64,000 nucleotides of DNA from Agapanthus africanus (GCA_030015575.1 JASDDO010000006.1:379772137-379836136), one strand, 5' to 3'; shown: positions 44,707 through 57,259, numbered from the stretch's first letter. Numbers and translations: made by a program. The notes: generated from the letters alone by a model not told the origin.

Positions 44707-45330
44707 TGATGGAGGTCCTTTTCGGGTCTCCGTCAGATGTTGCCCCCCGTCGATTTCCCGGTAGATTTTGGAGGTGATCTCCTTTTGCGTGTGGGTCTCA
44801 ATGGGTTTTGAGGAGATTGGTGGTTTGAGGAGTTTGCACCGAGTACCTGCAAGAAAGTTCCGGGATGGTTTGGTACCACCGAGGACCCTCCGACGATCAA
44901 GTTAGCATGAGATCCGAGCAGAGTAACGCCTAAGTGCGGTGAAAAAAGCTTACTTGACCCCCCTTTGATGGGGGTTTATATAGTGGCGGCAGCACGCAGC
45001 AGCAGGCGTGAGAATCCCGCCGGCAGTTACGCTCCCGACGTCACGCCCGTGTGACGAGCGGATTGCCCGTTAATGGGGATTGTGATGACGTGGAACGCGG
45101 GATGTTACCGGTGGAGAATCTGCGCATGGCGAGATTTGCGGAGCGGCGGTTACGCTTGTGAGTGGTGGAGTTGGTCGGTCGGAGGGACCGAGGAAGATGG
45201 CGTGGGAGAGCTCGGGACCGAGCGGGAGAGCCGAGGCATCTTGGTCCTGTGGCAGCTCGGGATGAGCTGGGAGCCCGAGGAGGTCAATTTGCAGGGGGCT
45301 CTGAGGAGAGCTAGCTTGTGCTTGCAGGAC
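44707..45330 (-). repeat. 5' LTR of Tat-2, outer end missing
   Basis: Closely matches 37243-37840 of the 3' LTR and then stops matching near 45330, so the first roughly 110 bases of the LTR (minus-strand sense) are gone or replaced. Confidence 0.85.
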
Positions 45331-45331
45331 G

Positions 45332-45451
45332 GGATACCTCTGCGTGTGTGGGCACCTGGAGGTCGAGGAGGTCAATTCTATCCGGCTATAATACACCTGG
45401 GCGTACAACATAATTTCTCAGGACAGGATACCTCTGCGTGTGTGGGCACCT
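45332..45451. repeat. 26-bp direct repeat at the Tat-2 breakpoint
   Basis: The 26-base sequence beginning GGATACCTCTGCGTGTGTGG occurs at 45332-45357 and 45426-45451, exactly where LTR homology ends. The 68 bases between them match nothing else seen here. Confidence 0.85.
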
Positions 45452-47371
45452 CACAGATCCAAATGTATTCGATGGCATGCCGGCCCTCTAGCATTTATTC
45501 CATTTGCGCCTCTGTGGGCCCCAGGCTTATAATAACCAGCATTTGAGTTGGCCCAATCCGCAGGTGCAGCGACAAAGGAGGACGATATCATGAGGAAAGC
45601 ATAAATCTTGGAGTTGGATTTAATGAAGATTTTGATGAATGATTTGGTCTATTAAACTAATTTATGCGGGGAATTTATCCTTCCACTACTTTTAATTTCT
45701 TATAAGATAATCGCCCGGTTGCTGTTCTCAACAAAAAAGTTCAGCATTAACCTTTTATATATGAGAATAATGGAGGATAGAGGCCCTAGGAGGTTTTTTG
45801 GGTTAGACGGCGGCGGCACAAATCACGTCCCCCATCAATTTATTCGAACGATCGGCACCGGCCATCTTGATCTCATTTGTTTGTACATTATTGTCATCAC
45901 ATGAGTTCCATTTTATCCTAAAGAAAAAAAGGTTTGGATCAATGCTTCTAAAAATGATAAAGTTAACCAGCAGGTATTCAATTTGAAAATACACAATAGA
46001 GTTTCACAAAAGAAAAGAAAAGAAAAGAAGAGAGATAAATTTGAGAATGCCTGATAACAGATATTTTGTATCCCTTTCTCTATCTCATCAATTTAGTCCT
46101 GGATATTTGACAACTTGAATTGGCAACTATTGTCGCTTAATAATGCTAATGATGGATCCACATAGAAGTTTAGAATCAATTGGCATAACGCAAAATCGAT
46201 TGGCGAAGACGTTTTGCAGTAAAGACATTTTGTAGTCCGACTGTCCGAGATCCAATCTACCCAGCAGCTGCTGCTAGTTATACCTATGATGGAACAAAAG
46301 ATGCACATATGATATTTGATGATTAGATAAGCACTTAATTATTGGTCAGAGTCCCAAAACATTGCAAGTCTATGTAACTTAAACTACTTTACTTGAAAAA
46401 AAGAGAGCAAGATATATACTGTGGAAAAGCCTAGTTTAAAAGGAGTATTTGTATTCAAACTCCCGATCACCTTTCATATTTTTTGCGATTGATACCATGA
46501 ACTAATTTAATTATAAACAAGTACCATGAAATATCACCCCGGATTGCAACTAAATACCATCAACTTATCTCTCGTCTGCTAACGTTATATATAACTGCCA
46601 CGTCATTAATACTTGACTGGTTTTCCCCTATTTTACCCTTATGTTCTCAGTGAACCCTTAAAATTTCGAGAGGTATAATAATGGTCCATTAAGACACAAA
46701 AGTTAACGTCATATGGTAGTTACATAAAAAAAATAAAATAGTTCATAGTATTTTATCTCTAATTATTAAAGTTCATGATAACAATCGCAAAAAAAACGTG
46801 AAACTTGATGAGTACATTTGTGCAATTTAGCCAAAAATAAAAATAAAACGAGCGTATATCTTTCACCTTAATTAGCACTAAAAGCCAAAAAAATCATGAT
46901 CATAATAGATAAACGATGGTCAAGACATTCCTAATGTGATCTATGTTACTATCTACTTTGAGATTTCTAAAATTTCTCACTCATTTCAGTAATTAAGTTA
47001 GTGGTGGGGTTAAGCACTAGCTAGGGCCTAAAGATTTCCATCTAATCAAGCACCTGATTTGCAAATTAAGAATAAGTTCGGATTAGAGAGAATAGCCTTT
47101 GGAGCTGATAATTATTGGGGTCATCTCAGTGACATGAGCCTATATGTACGTGGAATCAACACAAAGTTTTTAACATGCTCTGTTTATTTAATGGCTGCTC
47201 TCATTGTGAGTGAGATTTGCTGGAATCTCCTGTTACACAAATAAAGCACACAAGACAAGTTTAGGGGTTGCTACATAATTCTGTAGGTGGGTGTTTTTTA
47301 ATTGTTGTGGATTAGATAATAATCATCATAACAACTTGACATCATACGAATGTTGATGGAACTTGTGTGCC
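45452..47371. other. Gene-free stretch with a MITE
   Basis: No credible gene. A short frame at 47059-47244 has no recognisable feature. Contains the Mutator-like MITE at about 46448-46838, an AAAAGAAAAGAAAAGAAAAG run near 46010, and a 57-bp segment (47073-47129) repeated in diverged form at 53832-53887. Confidence 0.5.
46448..46838. mobile_element. Mutator-like MITE with long terminal inverted repeats
   Basis: The left side reads TTTTTTGCGATTGATACCAT followed by GAACTAA. The right side, inverted, reads TTTTTTTGCGATTGTTATCA followed by TGAACTT. Outside this the left TTGTATTCAAACTC and the inverted right ATGTACTCATCAAGTTTCAC also correspond, giving imperfect terminal repeats of perhaps 80-90 bases. 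Length of about 390 and AT-rich middle fit a MITE. Exact ends and the 9-bp duplication are not clear. Confidence 0.5.
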
Positions 47372-47810
47372 CCATGCATATCTATGGAAAAGCCATAGAA
47401 TAAATCTCTGTCCGGTGAAAATCCATTGCTTAGGATCCTGTAATCGCGGTCGAAGTTTTGTTTCAAAACTTTGACTTCCGAATTAGGAATGAAATTATCG
47501 TCCGGATCAGTTAAGATTTTACAGACAGTATCGCGAATCAATTCTGAACTCAATCAAATAATCAATTTCGATTTTTAGCAACTTTCCATTTTTAACAGTT
47601 ATCTATTTTAGTCAGTTTTTATTTTGTTGGTAAATTGGTTGTGATTTTTGATTTTATATGAGTCTATTTAAGAGACTCCTTGCAATTGTAATAAGTAGAT
47701 TTTGATTAATAAAACACCAGTTTGGCAAATTGCTATTGTTATTGTTTAATTCTTTCAACCTCCTCTAAATTCAGCCTAAAATTACGGCATCTCAAATCAG
47801 GGCTGCGCCA
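47372..47810 (+). repeat. 5' LTR of the chromovirus-like element
   Basis: Shares with 52311-52791 the stretches ATTTCGATTTTTAGCAACTTT, TTTTTATTTTGTTGGTAAATT and AGTTTGGCAAATTGC, and ends near CAAATCAGGG. The outer start is approximate. Confidence 0.7.
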
Positions 47811-47812
47811 AG

Positions 47813-47824
47813 TGGTATCAGAGT
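47813..47824 (+). promoter_or_regulatory. Primer binding site (initiator Met tRNA type)
   Basis: TGGTATCAGAGT, one change from the standard TGGTATCAGAGC, lies two bases after the 5' LTR. Confidence 0.85.
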
Positions 47825-47920
47825 GCAACGTTCGAGACTCGTCGACAATATCCAAAGGTCGCGCGTAGAAATCGTGGGGGTCGTGGAGGACGTGATGGTC
47901 GTGAGGGTCGGAGAGATGCA

Positions 47921-48879
47921 ATGTCAGAAGATGGAGGTATCTTTCGCGAACGAGAACCGCGTGACATCATAGTAAATGACCTGCGAAGGCAGAACGCAGA
48001 GTTGCTTAGGCAGATCGAGACGTTAAAGATAGAACAAACACGTCTCCATAGGCGATTGACTACCGATTCGGATCATGATAACGATTCAGGGTCTGAAGCG
48101 AGTTATCAGGCAGAGCGTGGCTTCCGAGGGGGCTATGAATGAACCTGGATGGCGTAAAGGTAGATCTCCCTAATTATGCAGGCAGCTCCCAACCCGAAGA
48201 GTTCTTTGATTGGCTCAACACGGTAGAACGCATCTTTGAATATAAAAATGTTCCCCAAGCAAAGAAGGTGAAGTTGGTCGCCATCAAACTTAAAGATCAT
48301 GCATTGGTATGGTGGGAATAAGAGCGTCGCGTCCGAGAGAGGCGAGGTAAGCCTAAAATCACGAGTTGGGAGAAGATGAAGGAGAAACTAAAAAAGAAGT
48401 TTTTTCCGTTTAACTACACCCAAACTATGTACAAGCGATTACAACAATTGCGGCAGGGGACTCGATCTGTTGACGCCTGCACAGAAGAGTTCCATCTGTT
48501 GATCTCTCGCAATGATCTGGCAGAGACCGATGAGAAACGAGTAACCCGCTATCTTGTGGGACTCCGTCACTCGATCCAGGACGAGCTGATCCTTCATCCG
48601 CTGTTCAAGCTCTCCGAGACGTGCCAACATACCTTACTTGTCAAGAAGAAACAGTCCCGAGACGGGTACAGAACATATTCCCGAGAAGATGTGAGCAACC
48701 GCTCTACAGCTCCAACAGCAACCGTGCCAACAACAGCAGCTCCGAACGTGAGATCTACAGCAGCAAAGTCCAACTCCCGTTATTTTAAGTGTGGGGAACT
48801 GGGACATCGCGCCATAAACTGTCCCAAACGCTTGAACAAAGTCAAGCTGTTGATGGTCGGTGCTGACAATGAAGGATAA
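47921..48879 (+). pseudogene. Chromovirus-like gag (broken)
   Basis: Starts MSEDGGIFREREPRDIIVND with a coiled-coil-like AELLRQIETLKIEQTRLHRR. A stop precedes MNLDGVKVDLPNYAGS, then come FFDWLNTVERIFEYKNVPQ, KVKLVAIKLKDHALVWWE and a stop at 48319. The frame continues through KLKKKFFPFNYTQTMYKRL and VDACTEEFHLL. The nucleocapsid ends in YFKCGELGHRAINC. A CCHC zinc knuckle would need Cys where Tyr stands (codon TAT near 48781), so the first metal ligand is lost. Gag would build the particle and bind RNA; this copy cannot. Confidence 0.85.
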
Positions 48880-51800
48880 CCCGATGAAGCTAGCGAGGAC
48901 GAAGGCGAAGACCAAGTGGAGTTCTCGTTGGACGGTGATAGGACCCACACAGCCTTTGTCGTCCAGAGGACACTTCTCGCATCTAGACAGGGGGAGAAAA
49001 AGGACTGGTTACGGACCAACGTCTTCCACACCACATGTACCATCAAAGAGAAAGTATTCAAGGTCAGCGTCAATGGAGGAAGTTGCGAGAACCTCATCTC
49101 TAAGGAGGTGGTCCAGAGTCTCAACTTAGTCACCTAGAAACATCCTCACCCATACAAACTACATTGGCTCAAGAAGGGTAATAAAGTGATTGTAGATTCG
49201 CGTTGCTTGGTTTCCTTCTCTATGGGAAACAAGTGTTTTGATGAAGCCTGGTGTGACGTCATGACCATAGACGCATGCCATCTACTCCTGGGGCGGCCGT
49301 GGCAGTATGATCGGAAGACAGTGCATGATGTGCAGCGAAATACCTATACTTTTGTGAAAGATGGCCAGAAATTTATGCTCCGGCCTATGAGAGAAGAGGC
49401 TGGGCCCAAACCCGCATCGGGAGAGGGAAGCAGTCATTTTACCAAGGTAACGCTTACCAATGAGGTGTGTCCGTTCGAGGAGGAGGCATGAGAAACTGGG
49501 GTTATCTATACCCTGGTAAGCACAGAAGCACGTGTAGAATCTGAACCTTCAGAAGTTCCTGATATGGTCAAGCCACTTTGCGGGATTATGCAGACGTATT
49601 ATCGAACGAGCTTCCCAACAACCTCCCACCAGTGGGAAACATACAACAATGCATCGACCTTATTCCTGACGCAAGTCTCCCCAACAAACCAGCATACCGT
49701 ATGAATCCGAGAGAACACCAGGAGCTAAGGAGGCAGGTGGAGGAGCTACTGGAGAAAGGATTTGTGCGACCCAGCATGAGTCCTTGCGCCGTGCCAGCCC
49801 TTTAAACTCCTAAGAAGGATGGCTCATGGTGTATGTGCATCGACAGTCGTAGCATCAATAAAATCACCGTGAAGTATCGCTTCTAGATACCGTGACTCGA
49901 TGACATGCTCGAACAGCTTGCAGGGGCCAAAGTATTTTCGAAGATAGACCTAAAGAGCGAGTATCACCGAATCCGCATCCGATTAGAGGACAAGTGGAAG
50001 ACCGCGTTCAAGGCGTGGGATGGACTTTACAAATGGCCGGTGATACCATTTGGTTTGTCCAATGCACCAAGCACATTCATGAGGGTCATGAACCACTTTC
50101 TACAGCCAATCTTTGGAAAATGTATGATCATATATTTTGATGACATCCTTATTTGAAGCCCTTTTAGTAAGACTCACTTGCAGGATCTGAGAAATGTTCT
50201 CGAGGTGTTAAGGCATCAACAGCTCTATGTCCATCCGAAGAAGTGCCACTTCATGGAAGATCAAATCATGTTTTTGGGTTTCATCGTCTCCAGTGAGGGG
50301 TGCGTGCAGACCCATCCAAAGTACAAGCAGTTCGAGACTGGCCCATGCCGAGGAACATTCATGAAGCCCTGAGTTTCCACGGCCTCACTTCCTTCTACCG
50401 TCGTTTTGTACCAAATTTCAGTAGGGTAATGGCCTCAATTACAGACAGTCTCAAGTCACGGGTACCTTTCCATTGGAGCGATGAAGAACGGCAAGCATTT
50501 GATGCCATCACAAAGAAACTAACTGCTGCCCCTGTGCTGACTTTGCCAAATTTTGACAAAATATTCGAGGTAGCATGTGATGCATCGGGGTGGGTATCGG
50601 TGGCGTACTCAGCCATGAAAAGCGACCAGTGACCTTCTTCAGCGAGAAACTAAATGGCGCTAGGACCAAGTACAGCACCTATGACGCCGAGTTCTATGCA
50701 TCGTCCAAGCCTTGCGGCATTGGAAGCATTATTTATTACAGCGCGAGTTCATCCTACATTTTGTTCATGAAGCGCTCAAGTACATTAATGTGTCACATAA
50801 GTTGAATCGTCAACATGGTCAATGGGTTGAATATATCAAACATTTCACCTTCTCCTTGAAGCACATTGCGAAGGTCGATAATCGAGTGGCCGATGCTTTG
50901 AGCAGAAGAGTGACCTTACTTTCCATAATGCAAGCTCGGATTGTAGGGTTCCGTACCTTTCGCGAACTATACCCTGCGGATCCGTTTTTCGGTCCTATTC
51001 ACAGAGCATTGAAGCAACCTCAACATGGACCCGAGCAACATAAATCAGGCTATCTACTGATCTGATGGACGTCTATCTTTTTCGGGGACTGCAACTCTAC
51101 ATCCTTGAGCGCTCACTGCGAGAAAAGATCGTGGAGGAACTTCATAACGAGGGCTATTTTGGGCGCGACAAACTCCTGACCCTTATCTCTCATGACTACT
51201 ATTGGCCTAATATGAAACGAGATGTGATACGTTTCGGAGAGCGCTACCATATTTTCCAAGTGTCCAAAAGGATAACCACGAACGCGGGTTTGTACACCCC
51301 GCTGCCGGTTCCAGCAGTACCATGGGAAGACGTCAGTATGGACTTTGTCCTAGGCCTACCCCCAACTCAAAGGAGTATGGACTTTGTCTGTGTCGTGGTG
51401 GATCGATTATCCAAGATGGCGTATTTTTTGGCCTACAAGAAAACTATGGACGCATCTCGGATCAGTGACCTGTACTTCAAAGAAATCGTGCCTTCATGGG
51501 GTACCCAAATCCATCAGATCGGATAGGGATACCAAGTTCATGAGCCATTTTTAGAAGACCTTATGGAGGAATCTGGGCACTAAACTGTGCTTTAGCAGCG
51601 CTTATTACCAGCAAACAGATGCTCAAACTGAAGTGGTCAATAGAAGTCTCGGTAATCTCCTCCGTAGCCTAGTTGGAGACAACTTAAGGAAGTGGGATCT
51701 CGCCTTCGCACTAGCTGAGTTCGCTTACAACCGTTTTATTAACTACACGACGAAGAGGAGTCCATTTGAGATTGCATATGCAAGTAACCTTACTGGCGTG

Positions 51801-52279
51801 CTCGACTTGGCGCCAATTCCCCTTATGGGGCGTCCCAGTGTTAAAGCTGAAGATATGACCGAGCACCTGAAAACCATTCAGGATCAAGTTCGACAGCAGA
51901 TTGAAACTGCTAATTCCAAATATGATTCTGCTAAGAACAAGTACCGTCGTCGCATAGTGTTTTGAAAGGGTGACTTTGTTTGGGCCCTCCTCACCAAGGA
52001 ACGCTACCCGGTAGGTGTAATAAATTGAGCAATAGAAATGTTGGTCCTTATGAGATTCTTAAGAAGGTAGGCGACAATGCGTATCAATTGAAGTTGTCTA
52101 GTCATCTGAAGACTTTAGACATATTCAACGTCAAGCACTTGATTTCATATGCGGGTGATGGAAGCTCTTTCGAGGACGACGATATGAGCTTGAGGTCGAG
52201 CTCTTTTTACGACGGGGTGGATGATGCAGCCCTAGCCTACATAGAACGGCTTGACCTTTCCAAAACACGTAATGTCTAG
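48880..52279 (+). pseudogene. Chromovirus-like pol (protease, RT, RNase H, integrase; broken)
   Basis: Protease: VSVNGGSCENLISKEVVQSL near 49068-49127, with Asn in the place of the catalytic Asp of the usual DGGSCEN form. It is followed by DACHLLLGRPWQYDRKT. Reverse transcriptase: [20 protein letters not shown], a stop at 49802, [48 protein letters not shown] and the YFDD box at about 50139. RNase H: VACDASGW near 50573, then frameshifts, and VDNRVADALSRR near 50878. Integrase: from 51065 HNEGYFGRDKLLTL, with the C..C ligands replaced (RYHIFQVSK), MDFVLGLPP, SDRDTKF in a shifted frame near 51518, and TEVVNRSLGNLLRSLVGD. The C-terminus ends LDIFNVKHLISYAGDGSSFE and ALAYIERLDLSKTRNV at the stop 52277-52279. 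At least eight stops or shifts make it dead. Confidence 0.88.
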
Positions 52280-52310
52280 TTCAACCGAGAAACCCGAACT
52301 GCTAAATCTT

Positions 52311-52791
52311 GTCCAATTCACGCGTTCTCCCAGCCAAATCGAAGCTCTCGCAAAATCGTCTGGGTCAATACTGTAAGCATCATTGACGTCTCTCCGAATC
52401 GCAAAACTCCTTCATTTAAGGCCCTGAAATCGTGGTCAAAGATTTGCTTCGAAACTTTGATTTTCGAATTAGGTATGAAATCAACGCCCAGATCAGTTAA
52501 AATTTTACAGACGGTATCGGGAATCAATTCTGAACGCAATCAAATAATTTATTTCGATTTTTAGCAACTTTATATTTTTAGCAGCTATCTATTTTAGATA
52601 GTTTTTATTTTGTTGGTAAATTAGTAGTGATTTTTGATTATGTATGGATGTATTTAAGAGACTTCTTGTAATTGTATTAGGTAGATTTCGATTAATAAAA
52701 TCCTAGTTTGGCAAATTGCCATTGTTATTGTTTGATTCCTTCAACATTCTCTAAATTGAGCCTAAAAGTGCAGCATTTCAAATCAGGGCCA
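52311..52791 (+). repeat. 3' LTR of the chromovirus-like element
   Basis: Begins soon after the integrase stop; the exact first base is uncertain. It ends near CAAATCAGGGCCA and is diverged from the 5' LTR. Confidence 0.7.
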
Positions 52792-52801
52792 CCGTCTAAG
52801 G

Positions 52802-52893
52802 TTGGGGACCTGGGGTTAAAGTTCTAGTCTACATTTCAACCACCCAATTGGGGACCTGGGGTTAAAGTTCTAGTCTACATTTCAACCAGCCAA
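52802..52893 (+). repeat. 46-bp tandem duplication
   Basis: Two copies of a 46-base unit beginning TTGGGGACCTGGGGTTAAAG at 52802-52847 and 52848-52893, differing at one base. Confidence 0.95.
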
Positions 52894-53172
52894 AAAAACC
52901 AAATCACATACCTGTGATAAGATTTATATCTATGAGAGTATAAACCCAGAATTCAAAAAGAAGCATGCTGCAGGTTTAATCCTTAATCATGAAAAGTATC
53001 AATAATACCCACACCAATTAGCAAATACTTACACGTGGAACCATTAGCTTATTTTTTCGCGCCAACATAGTAGGAACTGGACTCGTTTGAAAGTCAGGTT
53101 CAAAATGTTTCCAAACTAACGGCATATTAGGAAGTTAAGGCCTCGAATTTCATACTTGCGAATTTTTTTTTG

Positions 53173-53174
<2 letters not shown>

Positions 53175-53219
<45 letters not shown>
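53175..53219. repeat. (AT)n microsatellite
   Basis: About 45 uninterrupted bases of alternating AT. Confidence 0.98.
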
Positions 53220-53222
<3 letters not shown>

Positions 53223-55317
53223 AAATTGCATTACTTAACCCCCAAAGTTTATGCTCCTATACTGTCTCAGAACTTCTTTAAAGCATCTGTATTAAGCTTA
53301 ATTATGTTCTAAAACAAGCATAACTTCTTAATTAGTCACTTGATTTTACTTTCAGAATATATACCGGTTTAACAAATCACGTTATATTCACATTCACATC
53401 TTCGAATCCATAAACCTACACCTATTGGTTGGATTCTCCCTCAGGTCGTTCCGGTTCTAAAGCCAACCAGGAATCAGAGACGATCGAGCAACTGATCGAG
53501 CACCCGATACACGTAAGAGACTAATGCATCTGAAATCAAATAAGTTGGAGTTGCAGTACCCACAAGTTACATCATTACACGTGTCCTATCGATAAAATTA
53601 CACGCGCTTTACGGATGATTAAAATTCTCCATCCCAAAGTAAAACAACATTAATTATCAACATCTTAGCATTTAACTTTCCTTGAAAGTTTGGTAATTCT
53701 ACCACTGAGGACGTCAACTCTTTGATGTAAAAAAATAATATACCAAATAATTATAATTCGATATTAGAGGTTTTCTCCCTCTGGAAAGTAAAAACATAGA
53801 TAGAGATTTGTTTGCAATAGTGATTATCTCAAAGTTTGGATTAGAGAGAATAACTTTGGATTTGTTAATCATTATGGGTCACCTCAGGGAGTGTTACATT
53901 TGGAATCGGGGCCGATGCAAAATCTGTCCGTTAAATGACCACTATATCTAGCATGAGGTAATAACTGATATTTGTAGGATTCTCGTGATACATGCCTTAA
54001 AAGCATATATATTCCAGCATATAATCCCCCCCTAACTTCATGTTTAGGGCAAGAACAGGAAATCAGATTCCAGCCCCTCCAGAAAAGTAAAAGGTGTCTT
54101 GGCTTCAGGGTCGTGTTTTTCCATGTCAATGCTTTATTCTTCCACAATCATAAAGAAGCTAGCCATAACATAGAATATTTCAAAAGATTAAGGCATCGAT
54201 CACCTTGTGGTTTACGGCATCTCCCTGTACGTACCAAACTCTTCGTATGCCTGAAAGCAAGGAAGAATCTGCAACAATTTGGTGTAAATAGACTCTAGCA
54301 AGCGAGAGCTCGGCAATTGCTACCTCCTTGCAAGGAGAATTTTTTCCTGAGAAAATGCAAGTAAAGCATCTCAGCAGGTAACAATACAAATATGTGAAAG
54401 CATGCAATTGATTACTATTGGCTTGCATGTTGGTGTTCTTTTCTCGTATTAACTTAATCTACGGCGTCATGTACCAAATTTATCTACACCAAAGCCTTAA
54501 TTAACAAAAGATCAAAATGGGGTCAGGAATTTTTTAAGGAGGGTGAGAGTTTTTTTGTTTAAAGTGTGTATGTATATAAATAATGATTGCTGTTGGTCAG
54601 TCATCATGGATCTGCAAGATATTGGTCGCAGAAACATACATTGTGAATTGTCTGTAGTATCTCATAGTGCTTCCATAGATGCTGTATAAACTAAACAACT
54701 TGTATAGCTCTAAATAATAAAGCGAAACAAGATACCATTCCTCTATGGCGAAGTTCTGCATCATGGTTTCTAAGCTAAATGCAGACAAGCCTAATTGATT
54801 TATACTTTCGGCATATATACAGTACACTGAAATAATGTGCTTGTAAACTTTCATGTTTTAAAAAGCCAAAACATGCCAAGTTTTGAAAGACATACTAGCT
54901 TTCGATGTCTTTTACTCAAACCCCTTTTAGAATGCAATCCATTATCGTTTCCTATAACAATCATCATGTTTGTTATGACAATCTGTACCAAGCAATCTCT
55001 GTGAAAATCATTAACACAACTTGATATTATATGAATTGTGAGGTACTTAGTGCAAAGCTACAGTACACATACGTGGAATCAACTTTCGTCTTCACACCAA
55101 CAAGCATAAGTATCTAACAATTTTTATGCTAGCAACAACAATCAATCAACGTCGACATAAGCAGTCCTACAATCCCTTACAGAAACCTAATCTCAACAAT
55201 ATATCTCAAGCAAAATTAAACAGGTAACACGCACAGACACGAAAAAGTCTCGAGCATAGATATGTTTGCAAAGGAGGATTAATGCCTCAAATCTCAAACC
55301 TGACACATTAAAGATAC

Positions 55318-55385
55318 AGTTAACAAAATGTGTAAAAGTAGGAGCCATGCCAGGCCCAAAGTTAACAAAATGTGTAAAAGTAGGA
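55318..55385 (+). repeat. 26-bp direct repeat
   Basis: The 26-base sequence beginning AGTTAACAAAATGTGTAAAA occurs at 55318-55343 and 55360-55385. Confidence 0.95.
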
Positions 55386-57259
55386 CACATTAATGCATCT
55401 TTGTTGAGCTTGCTGTGAAAGGTAATTTTAGGTTCTCGCCGCTTGATTACCCTCAGGATATATGGGATCTATAGCACATCAAACAGATACTGCGGATTCT
55501 TGTGATTCCATGGAGTCACATCGATCGTTGAAAATCATAATCCTACTCCTATAACCCTATTGGTTTGATTCTAATTCACGATGTACGAAAGCTAACAAGG
55601 AATCGAAGAATACGGTTAACAAATGCCCATGATAGAGACTCGGCGCATGCACTATATGTAGCAGGGTATGGACTTGTTTTGTGCACGTCCCATGTAAGTA
55701 TGGTTTATGTGCAAATGCTGAAGCATAGTGGGAACAAGTCACTGTCGCTGCACACAACTTGACCCGGTGGCTCCACGTCATAGAAGACATTGAGTATAAA
55801 CCACCGAACCTTGGGGCGTGTTTGGTTACATGTAGCGCTAGAGCTACAATGCTTTTCTAACTGCATGTTGATTGACCCGCCTTAGGGTGTGTTTGATTAC
55901 ATTGTCATTCTCATCTGTGTTGATGGCGTCTTCGAGTAGTTGTTGTCATTAACGACTTTTACCATCATTGATGTGGTTGACATTGATACTGGTTAAGTTA
56001 AAGAGCCGAACTCGAGCCGACATGGTTCGTTCCTTTGTAGCTTGAGTTTGGCCTGTTTAGGCACCGTCTTATATTTGTATATTTGAAAACGAATAATTAA
56101 TTTTCTAATAGACAAATAGTCGATCCAAATAGCCATGTATTTAGTAAAATCATACCTAATACCCAAACTAATTATAATCAATATCCAGAATTCTCTGTGT
56201 TTTTTTCTTAATTGATATATTTTGGTAATATTGGTTAATGGGTTATAAATGAGCCGAACTCACAAACGAGCTAGAGCCAACTATGTGTTTGTTTATAAAC
56301 TTGGCTCGTTTGTAACCCTTAATGAATCAAACTCAAGCTAAGGTAAATGTGCCGAATTGAATTTGAGTCAGGCAAGTTGGGTACGAAACGAATTCAAGCC
56401 AAACTCGAATTGAGATAAATATAAAAGAGCCGAACTCGAGTTGGATCCAGCTCGTTCAAGTTCGGCCTGCTTGCACCCCTAGTAACAACCGATTGCAGAT
56501 TGCAGATCCATTGAGATAAATATAAAAGAATTAATTTTTTTTAAACAAAAATTGACTTAAATCATTGCTTACATTTTTCATATAGTTTACAAGAGAACTA
56601 GAAAATTTTATATTTTATGGTTTCAAAATTTAATACTTTCAAATATTTGTAAATATTTTTTAGTTTTCTTTTTGGGTTTCTAAGTAGAACATGGGTTTGT
56701 AATTTTCAATCCTAACAAAAAATGGGTTTGCACTCTTCAATCCCAATAAAATCATATATTTGAACAATAAATTAAATCCAAGATTTAAAAAACAAAATAT
56801 CTTCAACTTATCCATATTTTATTTTCAACTTAATCAATCTAAACGGTATAACTAATCCTAAAATTTATATATGACGAACCACGACCGGACTACTCTACTA
56901 TTTTAATAAGAAAGAAAGCGGGTATTGAATTTTATTTTATTCATTTGAAATTGGAAATTTGATTTGACATGTGACAAGAAATATTTTTATAATTTTGAGA
57001 AGATTAATTTATAAAAATCACATCCATCTTTCCAAATCTTTTAGAATAAAATTTCATAACAAATTAAAGTGTAATAAAACACTTATATCATAGAATCAAC
57101 AATTTTTTTTACTTAGGTTCCATAATTATTGATATTTTTTCTCTCTCCATCTTTGGAGAATCCAAACACCAAACTATTTTATATTTTATAGTTAATTAAA
57201 TAAAAAGATGTAGATATTGTGAAATCTCTCCTATATCAAGTAATTAGCATAAAGGAGAC

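Larger units (their letters stand above)
34072..45330 (-). mobile_element. Tat-like LTR retrotransposon without pol (Tat-2), minus strand
   Basis: Read on the minus strand: a 5' LTR truncated at its outer end (45330-44707), primer site, gag (44639 to about 42900), then sequence carrying two genes on the opposite strand. These are aORF2 at 42304-42723 and aORF1 at 38445-40297, separated by a tandem array. A polypurine tract and the 3' LTR (37948-34072) follow. The 3' LTR is itself interrupted by a Tekay-like solo LTR. LTR ends (TGATGATGCTC..CTCCATCA) and gag match Tat-1, but the LTR middle differs, so this is a sister subfamily. As in Tat-1, gag stops at the protease border and pol is absent. 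The outer end of the 5' LTR is missing, so no target duplication can be checked. Confidence 0.87.
47372..52791 (+). mobile_element. Decayed chromovirus-like Ty3/gypsy element
   Basis: Two short LTRs (about 47372-47810 and about 52311-52791) flank a gag-pol region. The primer site TGGTATCAGAGT (47813-47824) is the initiator-Met tRNA type usual in chromoviruses. Coding order is gag, protease, reverse transcriptase, RNase H, integrase, all plus strand, with many stops and frameshifts. A 46-bp tandem duplication follows the 3' LTR. The inner LTR ends are clear, but the outer ends could not be fixed because the two LTRs diverge there. The lineage within chromoviruses is not assigned; no clear chromodomain is seen at the C-terminus. 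Confidence 0.85.
52894..57259. other. AT-rich gene-free region
   Basis: No credible coding sequence over about 4.3 kb. Contains an (AT)n run, a diverged repeat pair with the left flank of the chromovirus (53832-53887), and a 26-bp direct repeat at 55318. Diverged similarity between 53408-53525 and 55545-55660 (CTATTGG..GGATTCT.. and GAGACT blocks) is also present. 55810-55905 has two GGG(C/T)GTGTTTGGTTACA-like MITE ends. 56000-56482 is rich in GAGCCGAACTCGAGCC-like sequence ending GCTTGCACCCCTAG, which resembles worn hAT-type non-autonomous elements. Confidence 0.5.
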
